From contig CALGOO010000267.1 of the NCBI GenBank assembly GCA_937960715.1, forward strand, positions 1-14,609: a stretch of DNA of 14,609 bases, written 5' to 3'. Source of the DNA: an uncultured Candidatus Competibacteraceae bacterium. GTDB lineage: Bacteria > Pseudomonadota > Gammaproteobacteria > Competibacterales > Competibacteraceae. The translations under genes and the position numbers were made by a program. The notes below the pieces were generated by a model. The model did no database searches, was not told the DNA's origin, and saw nothing but the letters and a program-made list of their open reading frames with translations. Of this stretch, positions 6,398 through 14,047 are shown piece by piece. Each line of letters opens with the position of its first letter. The first letter of the stretch is position 1.

Positions 6398-7993
6398 TCA
6401 GCCGTCGCCGTCATCGAGCGGATGGATTGCCGCGATCCGGGCGTCGAACGTTTCCTGCATGTCCCGCACATGCGGATCCTGGGCGACCCGCTCGGCGGTG
6501 GTCTGCTGGCGTTCGGCCTGTTGCTGTTTTTGCTGGTCGGCGGGCGTCATCGCCGTGACGTTGCCAACCTGGAACTTCAGGCGGGCAGGCTGGCCAAGGT
6601 GCTGTTCCAGCGCCGCCCGGATTCGATCCTCGACGGTTTTGGTGAGCATCTGGGCGTGACCGGGTTCCAGCGTCAACTGGAAAAAATCGCCCTCCCGCGC
6701 CGTCAGCGCGCAATGCAGCGCCACCTGCTTGGCCATGCCCATCAACCCCAATTGTTCGACCAGCATGCCCCATTCCGAGACGGGCGGAATCGGAGCCGGC
6801 GTCATGGCCGGGGCCAGGGGCGGGTGGGAAGCGGGGGCGGCTGGGACCGATCTCGGCGCGGGAGCCATCACCGTCCCGGTGGGCGCCGACGCGGCGGTTT
6901 CCAGCGTCGCTGGCCGGAAACACAGCATCCGCAGCAGCACCATCTCGAACCCGCCGCGCGGCTCCGGCATCAGCGGCAGATCGCGCCGGCCCAGCAGGGC
7001 GATCTGATAAAACAGTTGCACATCTTCCGGCGCCAGCATCCCGGCCAACCGCCGCGCGTCCCCCGGATCGACCCCATCGTCGTCCGGGACGGCGTTGGGT
7101 ACGACCTGCGCCAGCGCCACCCGTTGCAGCAACGACAGCAGTTCAGCTAGGACCGCCGCGTAGTCAGGCGATAGTTCATCCAATTCCGCTACCTGGCGCA
7201 AGACCGCCGCCGCATCGTCGGCCGCCAGCGCCTCCAGCAATCCCACCACCCGCCGCCGGTCGATGCCGCCGAGCATGGCGCTGACCGCCGCCGTCTCCAC
7301 CCGGTCACCGCCAAACGCAATCGCCTGATCCAGCAGGCTCAGGGCGTCGCGCATGCTGCCGTCGCCGGCGCGGGCGATCAGCCGAACCGCTTCTTCCTCC
7401 CGGGGAACGCCCTCCGCCTCCAACACCCGATGCAAATACTGGGCGATCAAGGCCACCGGCAACCGCTTGAGGTTGAATTGCAGGCAGCGCGACAGGACGG
7501 TGACCGGCAATTTCCGTGGGTCGGTGGTTGCCAGCAGAAATTTGACGTGGGGCGGCGGCTCTTCCAGCGTCTTCAGCAAGGCGTTGAAGCTGTGGGTGGA
7601 GAGCATGTGGACTTCGTCGATCAGATACACCTTGAAGCGGCCCCGGCTGGGGGCGTACTGCACGTTTTCCAGCAGTTCGCGGGTGTCCTCGACCTTGGTG
7701 CGGGACGCGGCGTCCACCTCGATCAAATCCACGAACCGACCGGCGTCGATCTCCAGACAGGCGGAACACTGGCCACAGGGACGGGAGGAAACGCCAACCT
7801 CGCAATTGAGCGATTTGGCGAAGATTCGGGCGATGGTGGTCTTGCCCACCCCGCGAGTGCCCGTGAACAGAAAGGCGTGATGCAGGCGCTGCCGGTCGAG
7901 GGCGTTGGTCAGGGCGCGGACCACATGCTCCTGACCCGCCAGTTCGTGAAAGGTGCGCGGCCGCCACTTGCGGGCCAGAACCTGATAGCTCAT
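6398..7993 (-). CDS. dnaX: DNA polymerase III subunit gamma/tau (clamp loader)
   Basis: A 531-aa DnaX, shorter than E. coli tau (643 aa). The N-terminal AAA+ module starts MSYQVLARKWRP. It has Walker A GTRGVGKT (45-52), a C4 zinc module (C64, C73, C76, C79), Walker B LIDE (124-127), and the SRC arginine-finger motif (168-170). The clamp-loader collar domain spans about 230-360, followed by an Ala/Pro-rich linker at about 366-406. A tau-like C-terminal region (about 407-531) contains SEWGMLVEQLGLMGMAKQVALHCAL and GDFFQLTLEP and ends in the usual DPHVRDMQETFDARI-type tail. It drives ATP-dependent loading of the beta clamp and couples polymerases at the fork. The frame continues upstream to 8092, but M at 7993 is the conserved start; the extension runs into ffs. 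No programmed-frameshift slippery site was seen. It is the first protein gene of the ffs-dnaX-ybaB-recR cluster. Confidence 0.98.
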   Translation of the reverse strand: MSYQVLARKWRPRTFHELAGQEHVVRALTNALDRQRLHHAFLFTGTRGVGKTTIARIFAKSLNCEVGVSSRPCGQCSACLEIDAGRFVDLIEVDAASRTKVEDTRELLENVQYAPSRGRFKVYLIDEVHMLSTHSFNALLKTLEEPPPHVKFLLATTDPRKLPVTVLSRCLQFNLKRLPVALIAQYLHRVLEAEGVPREEEAVRLIARAGDGSMRDALSLLDQAIAFGGDRVETAAVSAMLGGIDRRRVVGLLEALAADDAAAVLRQVAELDELSPDYAAVLAELLSLLQRVALAQVVPNAVPDDDGVDPGDARRLAGMLAPEDVQLFYQIALLGRRDLPLMPEPRGGFEMVLLRMLCFRPATLETAASAPTGTVMAPAPRSVPAAPASHPPLAPAMTPAPIPPVSEWGMLVEQLGLMGMAKQVALHCALTAREGDFFQLTLEPGHAQMLTKTVEDRIRAALEQHLGQPARLKFQVGNVTAMTPADQQKQQQAERQQTTAERVAQDPHVRDMQETFDARIAAIHPLDDGDG

Positions 7994-8037
7994 GCGGCGC
8001 CCCGAAAGCGCGAGAGGACCCCAATCCCCTGGCCTTT

Positions 8038-8061
8038 GACCTTTCGCCTTTCGCCTTGCCG
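8038..8061. repeat. Short tandem repeat of the CTTTCGC heptamer
   Basis: Between ffs and dnaX the plus strand carries CTTTCGC twice in tandem (8041-8047, 8048-8054), with degenerate units on both sides. On the transcribed strand this reads as purine-rich GCGAAAG repeats in the leader of dnaX. It may be slippage-prone spacer DNA; no function is evident. Confidence 0.45.
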
Positions 8062-8076
8062 CTTGGAAAGGGTGGC

Positions 8077-8172
8077 GGTCCCTACCAGCCACACCCCGGC
8101 GCCCGAGGCCACTGCTGCCGCTGCTCCCTTCCGGGCCTGACGGGGTTCACAGCTTGTCGTCGCGGGGGGACC
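8077..8172 (-). ncRNA. ffs: Signal recognition particle RNA (4.5S, small bacterial type)
   Basis: On the minus strand the sequence contains the near-invariant SRP RNA apical core GTCAGGCCCGGAAGGGAGCA (E. coli: GUCAGGUCCGGAAGGAAGCA), including the GGAA tetraloop and the asymmetric loop bound by Ffh. The ends were set by complementarity: GGTCCC at the 5' end (8172 downwards) pairs with GGGACC at the 3' end (8082-8077), giving a 96-nt hairpin typical of the small bacterial class. Together with Ffh it targets nascent membrane and secreted proteins to FtsY and SecYEG. The location just upstream of dnaX matches the scr-dnaX-yaaK-recR order of Bacillus subtilis. End positions are accurate to a few nt. 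Confidence 0.93.
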
Positions 8173-8460
8173 GATACGGACCGCCATTGCAACCAGCGGA
8201 TGGGGCGGCGCGGCCGCCGATGGAACGATCCTGGAAAATCGAGTGGAGAGAGAAACCATCGAAACCCACAGCCAAGGTCTTGTTTCAAGCCGCGGTTGGC
8301 TCCGGGTGTCGCGGCGGTTCTCCCTGATGGTCACTCCGGACCGTTTCGCCATGCTTGTATTTTCATGATAATCCATCGCCGCTCGGATTGTCATCCTCAA
8401 CCGGTCGGAAATGTGCTTTGGCATGACGTGGTTGGGTTGGCGCGAACGCGGGAGACGACG
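8173..8460. other. Divergent intergenic region between ffs and the LysE-type gene
   Basis: 288 bp that should hold the ffs promoter (minus) and the exporter promoter (plus). On the plus strand GATAAT (8367-8372) within an AT-rich patch is a plausible -10, but no good -35 is visible at 16-18 nt. No convincing promoter was recognised for ffs. Open frames through this stretch look like extensions of shadows. Confidence 0.4.
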
Positions 8461-9081
8461 ATGGATTTGTGGCTCAAGGGGATACTGATTGGCTTGGCGA
8501 TCGCCGCGCCCGTGGGGCCAATCGGCCTGTTGTGCATTCAGCGCACCCTGGCGCGCGGACGCTGGGCGGGGGTGTCGTCGGGGCTGGGCGCGGCCAGCGC
8601 CGATGCGGTTTACGGGTGCGTCGCCGGTTTCGGGTTGGCGTCGCTGGCAAACCTGCTGCTGGCCTGGCAAGCGCCGTTGCAACGGCTGGGTGGGCTATTC
8701 CTGCTCTATCTGGCCTGGCGAACCTGGCGAACCCCACCCGCCACCGAGCAGGCGCCGGCCCAACCGACCCGAACCGGGCTGTTGGGGGATTACCTTTCGA
8801 CCTTGGCCCTGACCCTGACCAATCCGGTGACGATCCTGGCGTTTCTGGGTATTTTCACCGGTCTGGGTCTGGTGGCCGAGGGACGGGATTGGGCGGCGGC
8901 CGGAACGCTGGTGCTGGGTGTGTTCGCCGGCTCGCTGTTGTGGTGGCTGCTGCTGGCCGGCGGCGTGGGGCTGTTGCGGGGACGGTTGACGCCAACCGCG
9001 CTGCGCGGGATCAATCGCGCATCGGGGTTGCTGATCGCCGGTTTTGGTATTTGGGCGCTGGCAGCGGCGACAGGGGGTTGA
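8461..9081 (+). CDS. LysE/RhtB-family amino-acid exporter
   Basis: A 206-aa, strongly hydrophobic protein with about six membrane segments (roughly 5-26, 37-66, 71-88, 115-140, 146-172, 185-203), the standard size for the LysE superfamily. Family signatures are the helix-1 motif APVGPIGLLCIQRTL (16-30, with prolines 17 and 20), GAASADAVYG (43-52), and LTLTNPVTILAFLGIF (117-132). The family exports amino acids such as lysine, threonine or homoserine across the inner membrane; the substrate cannot be read from the sequence. The frame is open upstream to 8056, but that part is antisense to ffs. ATG 8461 with GGAG about 8 nt upstream is the family-consistent start. It diverges from ffs and precedes the DUF255 gene, 141 bp away. 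Confidence 0.9.
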   Translation: MDLWLKGILIGLAIAAPVGPIGLLCIQRTLARGRWAGVSSGLGAASADAVYGCVAGFGLASLANLLLAWQAPLQRLGGLFLLYLAWRTWRTPPATEQAPAQPTRTGLLGDYLSTLALTLTNPVTILAFLGIFTGLGLVAEGRDWAAAGTLVLGVFAGSLLWWLLLAGGVGLLRGRLTPTALRGINRASGLLIAGFGIWALAAATGG

Positions 9082-9222
9082 CCGGCGCGGATGGGGCAAG
9101 ACCGTGACCCTGCCGTGGCCCTGACCCGCCATCGGACGCCCGATCCGCCAGGGAACCATCAGTCAATGAAGAACTCAGGAAGGATGAGTCCTCTTTCGCT
9201 CCCTGTTTCCCCGGAAATCGCC

Positions 9223-11313
9223 ATGTCCGAATCCCAGCGCCCCAATCGCCTGCTCCATGAAACCAGTCCCTACCTGCGTCAACACGCCCACAATCCGGTG
9301 GATTGGTATCCCTGGGGCGAGGAGGCATTGGACCAGGCTCGCCGCTCGGGCAGGCCGATCCTGCTGTCCATCGGCTACTCGGCCTGCCACTGGTGCCACG
9401 TCATGGCCCATGAATCCTTTGAGGACGAAGCCACCGCCCAGGTGATGAACGAGCTGTTCGTCAACATCAAGGTGGACCGCGAGGAGCGGCCCGATCTCGA
9501 CAAGATCTATCAGAACGCCTTCCAGTTGCTCCACCGCCGGGCCGGCGGTTGGCCGCTGACGATGTTCCTGACCCACGACGACCAGGTTCCCTTCGTCGGC
9601 GGCACCTATTTCCCCAAGACGCCCCGCTACGGGATGCCGGCTTTTACCGATATTTTGCGCCGGGTCAGCGATCACTATCGCCAACACCTGGGAGAATTGC
9701 GCGAACGGAACCAGGCGCTGCTGGAGGCGCTGCGCGCCGAGCTGGCGGTTTCGTCCGAGGTCACTCTGACCGCCGCGCCGCTTCAGGCCGGGCGCGATCA
9801 GCTCGTGCGCAGCCTCGATCCGGTTCACGGCGGCTTTGGCGACGCCCCGAAATTTCCCCATCCCGGCGGTCTGGAGCGCTTGCTGCGGTGCTGGGTCACC
9901 AGCATCCAGGACGGCGGCCAACCGGACCAACCGGCGGAGGCCGCCGTGTCGCTCACGCTGCGGCGGATGGCGCGCGGTGGAATTTACGATCATCTGGGCG
10001 GCGGTTTCTTTCGCTATTCGGTGGACGCGGAATGGAGCATTCCGCATTTCGAAAAGATGCTGTACGACAACGGCCCATTGTTGGCGCTTTACAGCCAGGC
10101 TTGGCGAGCGACCGCCGATCCGTCGTTTCGCGCGGTCGCCGAGGAGACGGGGGAGTGGGCGATGCGGGAGATGCAGGCCCCGGACGGCGGCTATTACGCC
10201 ACCCTCGACGCCGACTCCGAGGGTGAAGAGGGCAAGTTCTATCAATGGACGCCCGACCAGGTCCGGGCGCTGTTGAGCCCCGAGGAATACCTCGCCTTCG
10301 CCGTCTGCCATGGATTGGAGCAGCCACCCAATTTCGAGAATCACGCCTGGCACTTGCGGCTGACCGTGGAACCCGCCGAACTGGCCGGTCGGTTGGGCGT
10401 GGAACCGGCGCAAGTCGCCGTCTGGCTGACCAGCGCCCGTCGCGCGTTGTTGGCAGTCCGGACGCGGCGGGTCTGGCCCGACCGGGACGAGAAAATCCTC
10501 ACCGCCTGGAATGGCCTGATGATCAAGGGCATGGCGGTCGCCGGCCGGTATCTGGGCCGGGCCGATTTCGTGGCTTCGGCCGAACGCGCCCTCGATTTCG
10601 TTCGCGCCCACCTGTGGCGGGACGGGCGCCTGCGGGCGGTCTTCAGGGAGGGTCAGGCGCGATTGAACGCCTATCTGGACGATCACGCCTTCCTGATCGA
10701 CGGCATTTTGGAACTGCTGCAATGCCGCTGGCGCGACGGCGATCTGGATTTTGCCCTGGCCCTGGCCGAGGTGCTGCTCGATCAGTTCGAGGACCGCGAG
10801 GCCGGCGGCTTTTTCTTCACCGCCCACGATCACGAATCGCTGATTCACCGACCGAAATCGGCGTATGACGACGCCCTGCCGGCCGGCAACGGCGTCGCCG
10901 CTCAGGTACTGCTGAAGCTTGGGCATGTTACCGGCCAAACCGTCTGGCTGGATGCGGCGGAACGGGCCCTGCGCTGGGCCTGGCCGATGCTCCAGCAAGC
11001 GCCAACCGCCTGCAACGCCCTGTTGACGGCGCTTGATGAGTTTCTGGAACCCGCTCAAATCGTCGTGTTGCGCGGCGAGGGAACAGCGCTGGAAACATGG
11101 CGGGCCCGGTGCGCCCAACCCTACGCGCCGCGCCGGCTGACGTTGGCCATTCCCACCCAAGCCTCCCTGCCGGCGGGACTGCTGGCCGAGCGGCGAGCCG
11201 GGACCGCCCCAGTGACCGCTTACGTTTGCAGTGGGTTACAATGCCGGTCGCCGATCGCGGCGCTGGCCGAGTTGGAGTCCGAACTGGCTCGAACCGAAGC
11301 GATCGTGTCCTGA
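9223..11313 (+). CDS. DUF255/YyaL-family protein, thioredoxin-like domain fused to an alpha/alpha-barrel domain
   Basis: A 696-aa protein of the YyaL/SPATA20 family, full length for the family. The N-terminal thioredoxin-like DUF255 domain (about 7-165) begins NRLLHETSPYLRQHAHNPVDWYPWG. It carries the CxxC motif C55-H-W-C58 in YSACHWCHVMAHESFED, followed by VDREERPDLD and GGWPLTMFLT. The remaining 500 residues resemble the (alpha/alpha)6 toroid of glycoside-processing enzymes, with GGIYDHLGGGFFRYSVD, HFEKMLYDNGPLLALY, DADSEGEEGKFY, DEKILTAWNGLMIKG and YDDALPAGNGVAA. The biochemical role of the family is not settled; a redox or sugar-related function is usually suggested. There is no signal peptide, so it is probably cytoplasmic. 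Starts further upstream exist (9184, 9166), but conservation begins right after ATG 9223. Confidence 0.92.
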   Translation: MSESQRPNRLLHETSPYLRQHAHNPVDWYPWGEEALDQARRSGRPILLSIGYSACHWCHVMAHESFEDEATAQVMNELFVNIKVDREERPDLDKIYQNAFQLLHRRAGGWPLTMFLTHDDQVPFVGGTYFPKTPRYGMPAFTDILRRVSDHYRQHLGELRERNQALLEALRAELAVSSEVTLTAAPLQAGRDQLVRSLDPVHGGFGDAPKFPHPGGLERLLRCWVTSIQDGGQPDQPAEAAVSLTLRRMARGGIYDHLGGGFFRYSVDAEWSIPHFEKMLYDNGPLLALYSQAWRATADPSFRAVAEETGEWAMREMQAPDGGYYATLDADSEGEEGKFYQWTPDQVRALLSPEEYLAFAVCHGLEQPPNFENHAWHLRLTVEPAELAGRLGVEPAQVAVWLTSARRALLAVRTRRVWPDRDEKILTAWNGLMIKGMAVAGRYLGRADFVASAERALDFVRAHLWRDGRLRAVFREGQARLNAYLDDHAFLIDGILELLQCRWRDGDLDFALALAEVLLDQFEDREAGGFFFTAHDHESLIHRPKSAYDDALPAGNGVAAQVLLKLGHVTGQTVWLDAAERALRWAWPMLQQAPTACNALLTALDEFLEPAQIVVLRGEGTALETWRARCAQPYAPRRLTLAIPTQASLPAGLLAERRAGTAPVTAYVCSGLQCRSPIAALAELESELARTEAIVS

Positions 11314-11445
11314 ACCGTTGGCATGCCGACCTTCATGCCGGCGACCCGATCGACGGCTTACGAATTTTTCATCAGCATCGTCCGCGAGCTACCATAATTG
11401 CTTTATGGTTTACGAACCGTCGATGCCCGGTAGTCAGGGCGCCAT

Positions 11446-11463
11446 GGTATTATTGGTATTATT
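11446..11463 (+). repeat. Tandem 9-bp repeat GGTATTATT x2, possible -10 region
   Basis: Two exact adjacent copies of GGTATTATT. Each contains TATTAT, a 5-of-6 match to a sigma70 -10 element. It lies about 30 nt upstream of the leader hairpin and 104 nt before the ATG at 11567, a suitable place for a promoter, but no good -35 is visible. Confidence 0.4.
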
Positions 11464-11491
11464 CCCGGCAGCAAGCTATCGCAAATCCAGT

Positions 11492-11524
11492 GCCCTTGGC
11501 GGAAGCCACGCTTCCGCCAAGGGC
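11492..11524 (+). repeat. Perfect 14-bp inverted repeat (leader hairpin)
   Basis: Arms GCCCTTGGCGGAAG (11492-11505) and CTTCCGCCAAGGGC (11511-11524) flank loop CCACG. The hairpin ends 42 nt before the ATG of the unknown 254-aa gene, and no T-run follows. Size, perfect pairing, position and the GGCGGAA core match the hairpin at 3227-3258, although the outer stem bases differ. Confidence 0.75.
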
Positions 11525-11566
11525 GTGTAGCAAACCGTTCCCCTACCTTGGAGAAGGCACGCCATT

Positions 11567-12331
11567 ATGACCGTTCATCTGTATTTCTCGTTGATTCCCG
11601 AGGCGCTGATCGCTTCCAACCTCACGCCGGAGCAGTTTGGGCAGTACTACGCCACCGGCCACAAGTACAAGTCCAAGGGGCAAGCGATCTTTTTCGAGGT
11701 GGATCCCGCGTTTCGCCACGACTTTTTCAATCTTGACGAAGGGGTGAAACGCTGTGTGCCGCACCCGGACGGCGCGCCGAAAAATTCGGTCTACATCTCG
11801 GTCTACCGGGTGCTGGAACACATCCCGGTCAGCGCGCTGGGCAAGCTTTATCTGAGCACGGCCTACGGCCATACCCTGGGCCTGGAGCGGGGCGCGATCA
11901 CGCCGCGGCAGGGGCCAGGGCTGCACATGTATCAGGATTTGGTGCCGGTCAACAGCCTGGTGGTCAGCAACCTCGATCCGATTGGCTTTTATCAGGGCGT
12001 CACCAGCCAGCCGGCCAAATTCATCCGGTTTCCCGGCCTGTGCTTCGTCGAGCTGGGCCTGGGCGCGCTGGCGACCGATCCGGCGAATGGGCCGGTGGGC
12101 GATTTGCCGTACTCGTTCATCCATCACCTGCGCGAGACCTTGCTGGAGCTGGATCCAACGGGCAAGGAGAGCAAGTTGGTGCATCGGGTACATTCGCTGG
12201 AATTCCCGTACCGGATGATCAAGAGCGGTTTCTATATCGGTAACGGCCCCGATCTGGCGTTCTATCCGATGCCTTCGCACGAGGCCCTGCGCCGGGAACA
12301 TAACCATTGGTGGCGCTCGGCTAATCTCTAA
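11567..12331 (+). CDS. Unrecognised 254-aa cytoplasmic protein
   Basis: I do not recognise this family. The protein is 254 aa, soluble-looking, with no signal peptide, membrane helix, nucleotide-binding loop or metal-binding cysteine pattern. It is rich in aromatic residues and prolines in an alpha/beta-like pattern. Notable stretches are PEQFGQYYATGHKYKSKGQAIFFEVD near the N-terminus, SVYRVLEHIPVSALGKLYLSTAYGHTLGLERG in the middle, SFIHHLRETLLELDPTGKESKLVHRVHSLEFPYRM toward the end, and a HNHWWRSANL tail. Several conserved-looking histidines (HMYQDL, FIHHLRE, HEALRREHNH) could be catalytic or structural, but that is a guess. GGAG (11551-11554) lies 12 nt before the ATG. Codon use matches the neighbours and the reading frame is clean, so it is very probably a real gene. 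The MFS gene follows after 44 bp, suggesting co-transcription. Confidence 0.85.
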   Translation: MTVHLYFSLIPEALIASNLTPEQFGQYYATGHKYKSKGQAIFFEVDPAFRHDFFNLDEGVKRCVPHPDGAPKNSVYISVYRVLEHIPVSALGKLYLSTAYGHTLGLERGAITPRQGPGLHMYQDLVPVNSLVVSNLDPIGFYQGVTSQPAKFIRFPGLCFVELGLGALATDPANGPVGDLPYSFIHHLRETLLELDPTGKESKLVHRVHSLEFPYRMIKSGFYIGNGPDLAFYPMPSHEALRREHNHWWRSANL

Positions 12332-12374
12332 AGCGTCTGGTCCCGCCGAATCGTCTTCATCGGATCGGGGAGAT

Positions 12375-12405
12375 CGTGGGAGCACGACCGGTGCGCGCTC
12401 CCACG
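12375..12405 (+). repeat. 9-bp inverted repeat overlapping the MFS start region
   Basis: CGTGGGAGC (12375-12383) and GCTCCCACG (12397-12405) are perfect complements around a 13-nt loop. The stem includes the candidate GTG start at 12376 and a GGGAG sequence (12378-12382) that could be the ribosome site for GTG 12391. If it folds in mRNA it would hide the translation start. It could instead be a REP-like repeat or a weak terminator of the upstream gene. Confidence 0.6.
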
Positions 12406-13782
12406 TCCTTCACCAATCCCAACATCCGTCGTTTCCTGGCATTTCGACTGTTGTTCGGGGTACGTTTCTACTACCCCGTGTTCGCGGTGCTGTTTCTCGA
12501 TTTTGGCCTGAGCGTGAGCCAGTTCGCAGTGCTGAACGCGGTCTGGGCCGCGACCATCGTACTCTGCGAAGTACCGTCCGGGGCTCTAGCCGACGCGGTG
12601 GGCCGACGGGCGCTGGTGGTGGCGGCCGGGGCGATCATGGTGGTGGAAATCGCCCTGCTGAGTTTTGTTCCACTGGGCAATCCCTCCCTGGTCTTCGCGG
12701 CGTTTCTGCTCAACCGCTTTCTGAGCGGTCTGGCCGAGGCGCTGGCCAGCGGCGCTGACGAGGCGCTGGCCTACGACAGCCTGAAAGCCACTGGACACGC
12801 GGCGGACTGGCCGCGAGTGCTCGCCACGTTGATGCGCTGGAATTCGCTGGCCTTCGTGGCAGCGCTGGCGCTCGGCGCCCTGATCTACGACGCCGCGGTT
12901 CTGCAAGGATTGTTGCGGGGATTGGGCTGGGAGGTAGCGCTCGATCCCCAAACCACGATGCGCTTTCCCCTGTATTTGACGCTGGTCACCGCGCTCGGCG
13001 CGTGGTGGGCGGCGCTCGGGATGACGGAACCGGACGAACGGCCCGCGCGCGCCAGTGGTTTGCCGTCGTCCATCCTGACGGCGTTGCGATTGACCCTGGA
13101 CACCGGCCGCTGGATTCTGGCCACGCCGTTCGCCTTGGCGGTCATCGTCGGTGGGATGCTGTTCGATCACTTGTGCCGACTGTTCGTGACCCTGAACAGC
13201 ACCTATTTCCGTCTGATCGGCTTGCCGGACGCCAGCTTCGGTCTGATCGGCGCCGGCATCGCCCTGTTGGGTGTCGGCATCGCCCGACTGGCTCCGGCGC
13301 TGGGCCGGCGATCGCCGCGCTTCAACTTCGCGTTGCTGGCGTCGTTGGGTTTGTTGGGCCTGGCCGGGGCGGCGCTGGCGTTGCCGCTTGGCCTGGGACT
13401 GCCGCCGGTCGTGCTGCTGCAAGCGGTGCTGCTGTTGACTGGTTATCTGGTCAGCCACTACCTGAACGCCATCACCGATTCCGCTCGACGGGCGACGGTG
13501 CTCAGTTTCAAGGGGCTGGTGTTCAATCTTGGCTACGGCGCGTTGGGCTTGCTGTACGCCGGCTTATTGATCCTGCTGCGCGAGGGGACGGGTGCGCCCG
13601 TGGACGAGATGGAGGTATTCCGGTCCTCCCTGCCGTGGCTGCCGGTATATGGCGTGTTCGTCGGCCTGTTGTTCGTCGCCTTCGCGGCGGCGCGGATACC
13701 CACCCGCGGGTTGAAGAGTCTGGTGGTGATGGGCCTGGCCTGGTGGGGCTTGGGGATGATCGTATGCGGTCGGATAGTTTGA
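12376..13782 (+). CDS. Major facilitator superfamily transporter
   Basis: A 468-aa hydrophobic protein with about 12 predicted membrane segments. Helix 1 covers FLAFRLLFGVRFYYPVFAVLFLDFGL. The helix 2-3 loop carries an MFS motif A variant, SGALADAVGRRAL (68-80). Helix 4-5 has the charged stretch SGLAEALASGADEALAYDSL typical of MFS motif D-like regions. It should move a small solute or drug across the inner membrane by proton coupling; the substrate is unknown. The start is uncertain. GTG 12376 has GGGGAG only about 3 nt upstream, whereas GTG 12391 has GGGAG at 8 nt, within the hairpin at 12375-12405. No ATG is available in frame before the conserved FTNPNIRRFLAFRLLF. It follows the unknown 254-aa gene by 44 bp in the same direction. 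Confidence 0.9.
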   Translation: MGARPVRAPTSFTNPNIRRFLAFRLLFGVRFYYPVFAVLFLDFGLSVSQFAVLNAVWAATIVLCEVPSGALADAVGRRALVVAAGAIMVVEIALLSFVPLGNPSLVFAAFLLNRFLSGLAEALASGADEALAYDSLKATGHAADWPRVLATLMRWNSLAFVAALALGALIYDAAVLQGLLRGLGWEVALDPQTTMRFPLYLTLVTALGAWWAALGMTEPDERPARASGLPSSILTALRLTLDTGRWILATPFALAVIVGGMLFDHLCRLFVTLNSTYFRLIGLPDASFGLIGAGIALLGVGIARLAPALGRRSPRFNFALLASLGLLGLAGAALALPLGLGLPPVVLLQAVLLLTGYLVSHYLNAITDSARRATVLSFKGLVFNLGYGALGLLYAGLLILLREGTGAPVDEMEVFRSSLPWLPVYGVFVGLLFVAFAAARIPTRGLKSLVVMGLAWWGLGMIVCGRIV

Positions 13783-14047
13783 GTACGATGGAAAGGGAAG
13801 GAGCGGGAGTAATTTCCCCGCGCAAGATGTCTAAATCAAGATGTCTAAATCAAGGGGTTGTCTAGATTTGGGGACTAGCCGTAAATCCGAGCGATCGGGC
13901 GCGGGCTGCGGTCACTCGGGGGAAGGGGTATACTGGGTTCGGTACTCGGCCCTCGGGGTTCCGCGCTTGACCGTCGAAGGGCAGTCCATGGCAGGACGTG
14001 AGCGATTACCGTTGATCGAATAGCTCGCTTACCAAGAGGATAAGATT
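13783..14047. other. Intergenic region upstream of the secreted-protein gene
   Basis: 265 bp. It contains the tandem 14-bp repeat and a possible -10 element TATACT (13929-13934) without a good -35. A 60-codon open frame (13841-14023) has no recognisable protein features and lies across the repeat. A likely boundary between core and acquired DNA, given the fall in GC content after 14048. Confidence 0.4.
13824..13851. repeat. Tandem 14-bp repeat AAGATGTCTAAATC x2
   Basis: Two exact adjacent copies (13824-13837 and 13838-13851), followed by the partial unit AAG. A diverged inverted relative, CTAGATTTGG, lies at 13862-13871. The repeat lies 40 bp after the MFS stop and about 200 bp before the secreted-protein gene. 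It could be a regulator binding site, a duplication scar, or residue of an insertion. Confidence 0.6.

Larger units (their letters stand above)
11314..11566. other. Intergenic leader region upstream of the 254-aa unknown gene
   Basis: 253 bp, AT-richer than its neighbours. It holds a possible -10 (CATAAT, 11393-11398), a perfect 9-bp tandem repeat GGTATTATT (11446-11454, 11455-11463) that itself offers TATTAT -10 elements, and the perfect hairpin at 11492-11524. No convincing -35 was found. A separate promoter for the downstream gene is likely from the composition. Confidence 0.45.

Noticed and set aside
5415..6659. 414-codon plus-strand open frame across recR, ybaB and dnaX
   Set aside because: It runs antisense over three conserved genes and through the REP-like hairpin; the translation is His/Gln/Arg-rich without motifs.
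6660..6690. Possible programmed-frameshift site in dnaX (run of six A on the plus strand)
   Set aside because: On the coding strand it reads as T6 in GAT TTT TTC and lacks the A-AAA-AAG type heptamer, an upstream Shine-Dalgarno-like stimulator and an evident downstream stem-loop; it lies near the C-terminus, where slippage would not give a gamma-sized product.
8056..8460. Long N-terminal extension of the LysE-type protein
   Set aside because: The extension lies across ffs and lacks membrane-protein character; the family N-terminus and a good ribosome site fit ATG 8461.
9175..11160. 661-codon open frame on the minus strand
   Set aside because: It lies fully antisense to the well-supported DUF255/YyaL gene, is rich in Gln, Arg and Gly with no recognisable domain, and is a by-product of high-GC codon use.
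13803..13822. Possible terminator after the MFS gene (GCGGG...CCCGC)
   Set aside because: A short 5-bp stem without a T-run; not distinguishable from chance in GC-rich DNA.
13841..14023. 60-codon plus-strand open frame
   Set aside because: It starts within the tandem repeat, has no convincing ribosome site, and has a Ser/Gly/Arg-rich translation with no domain.
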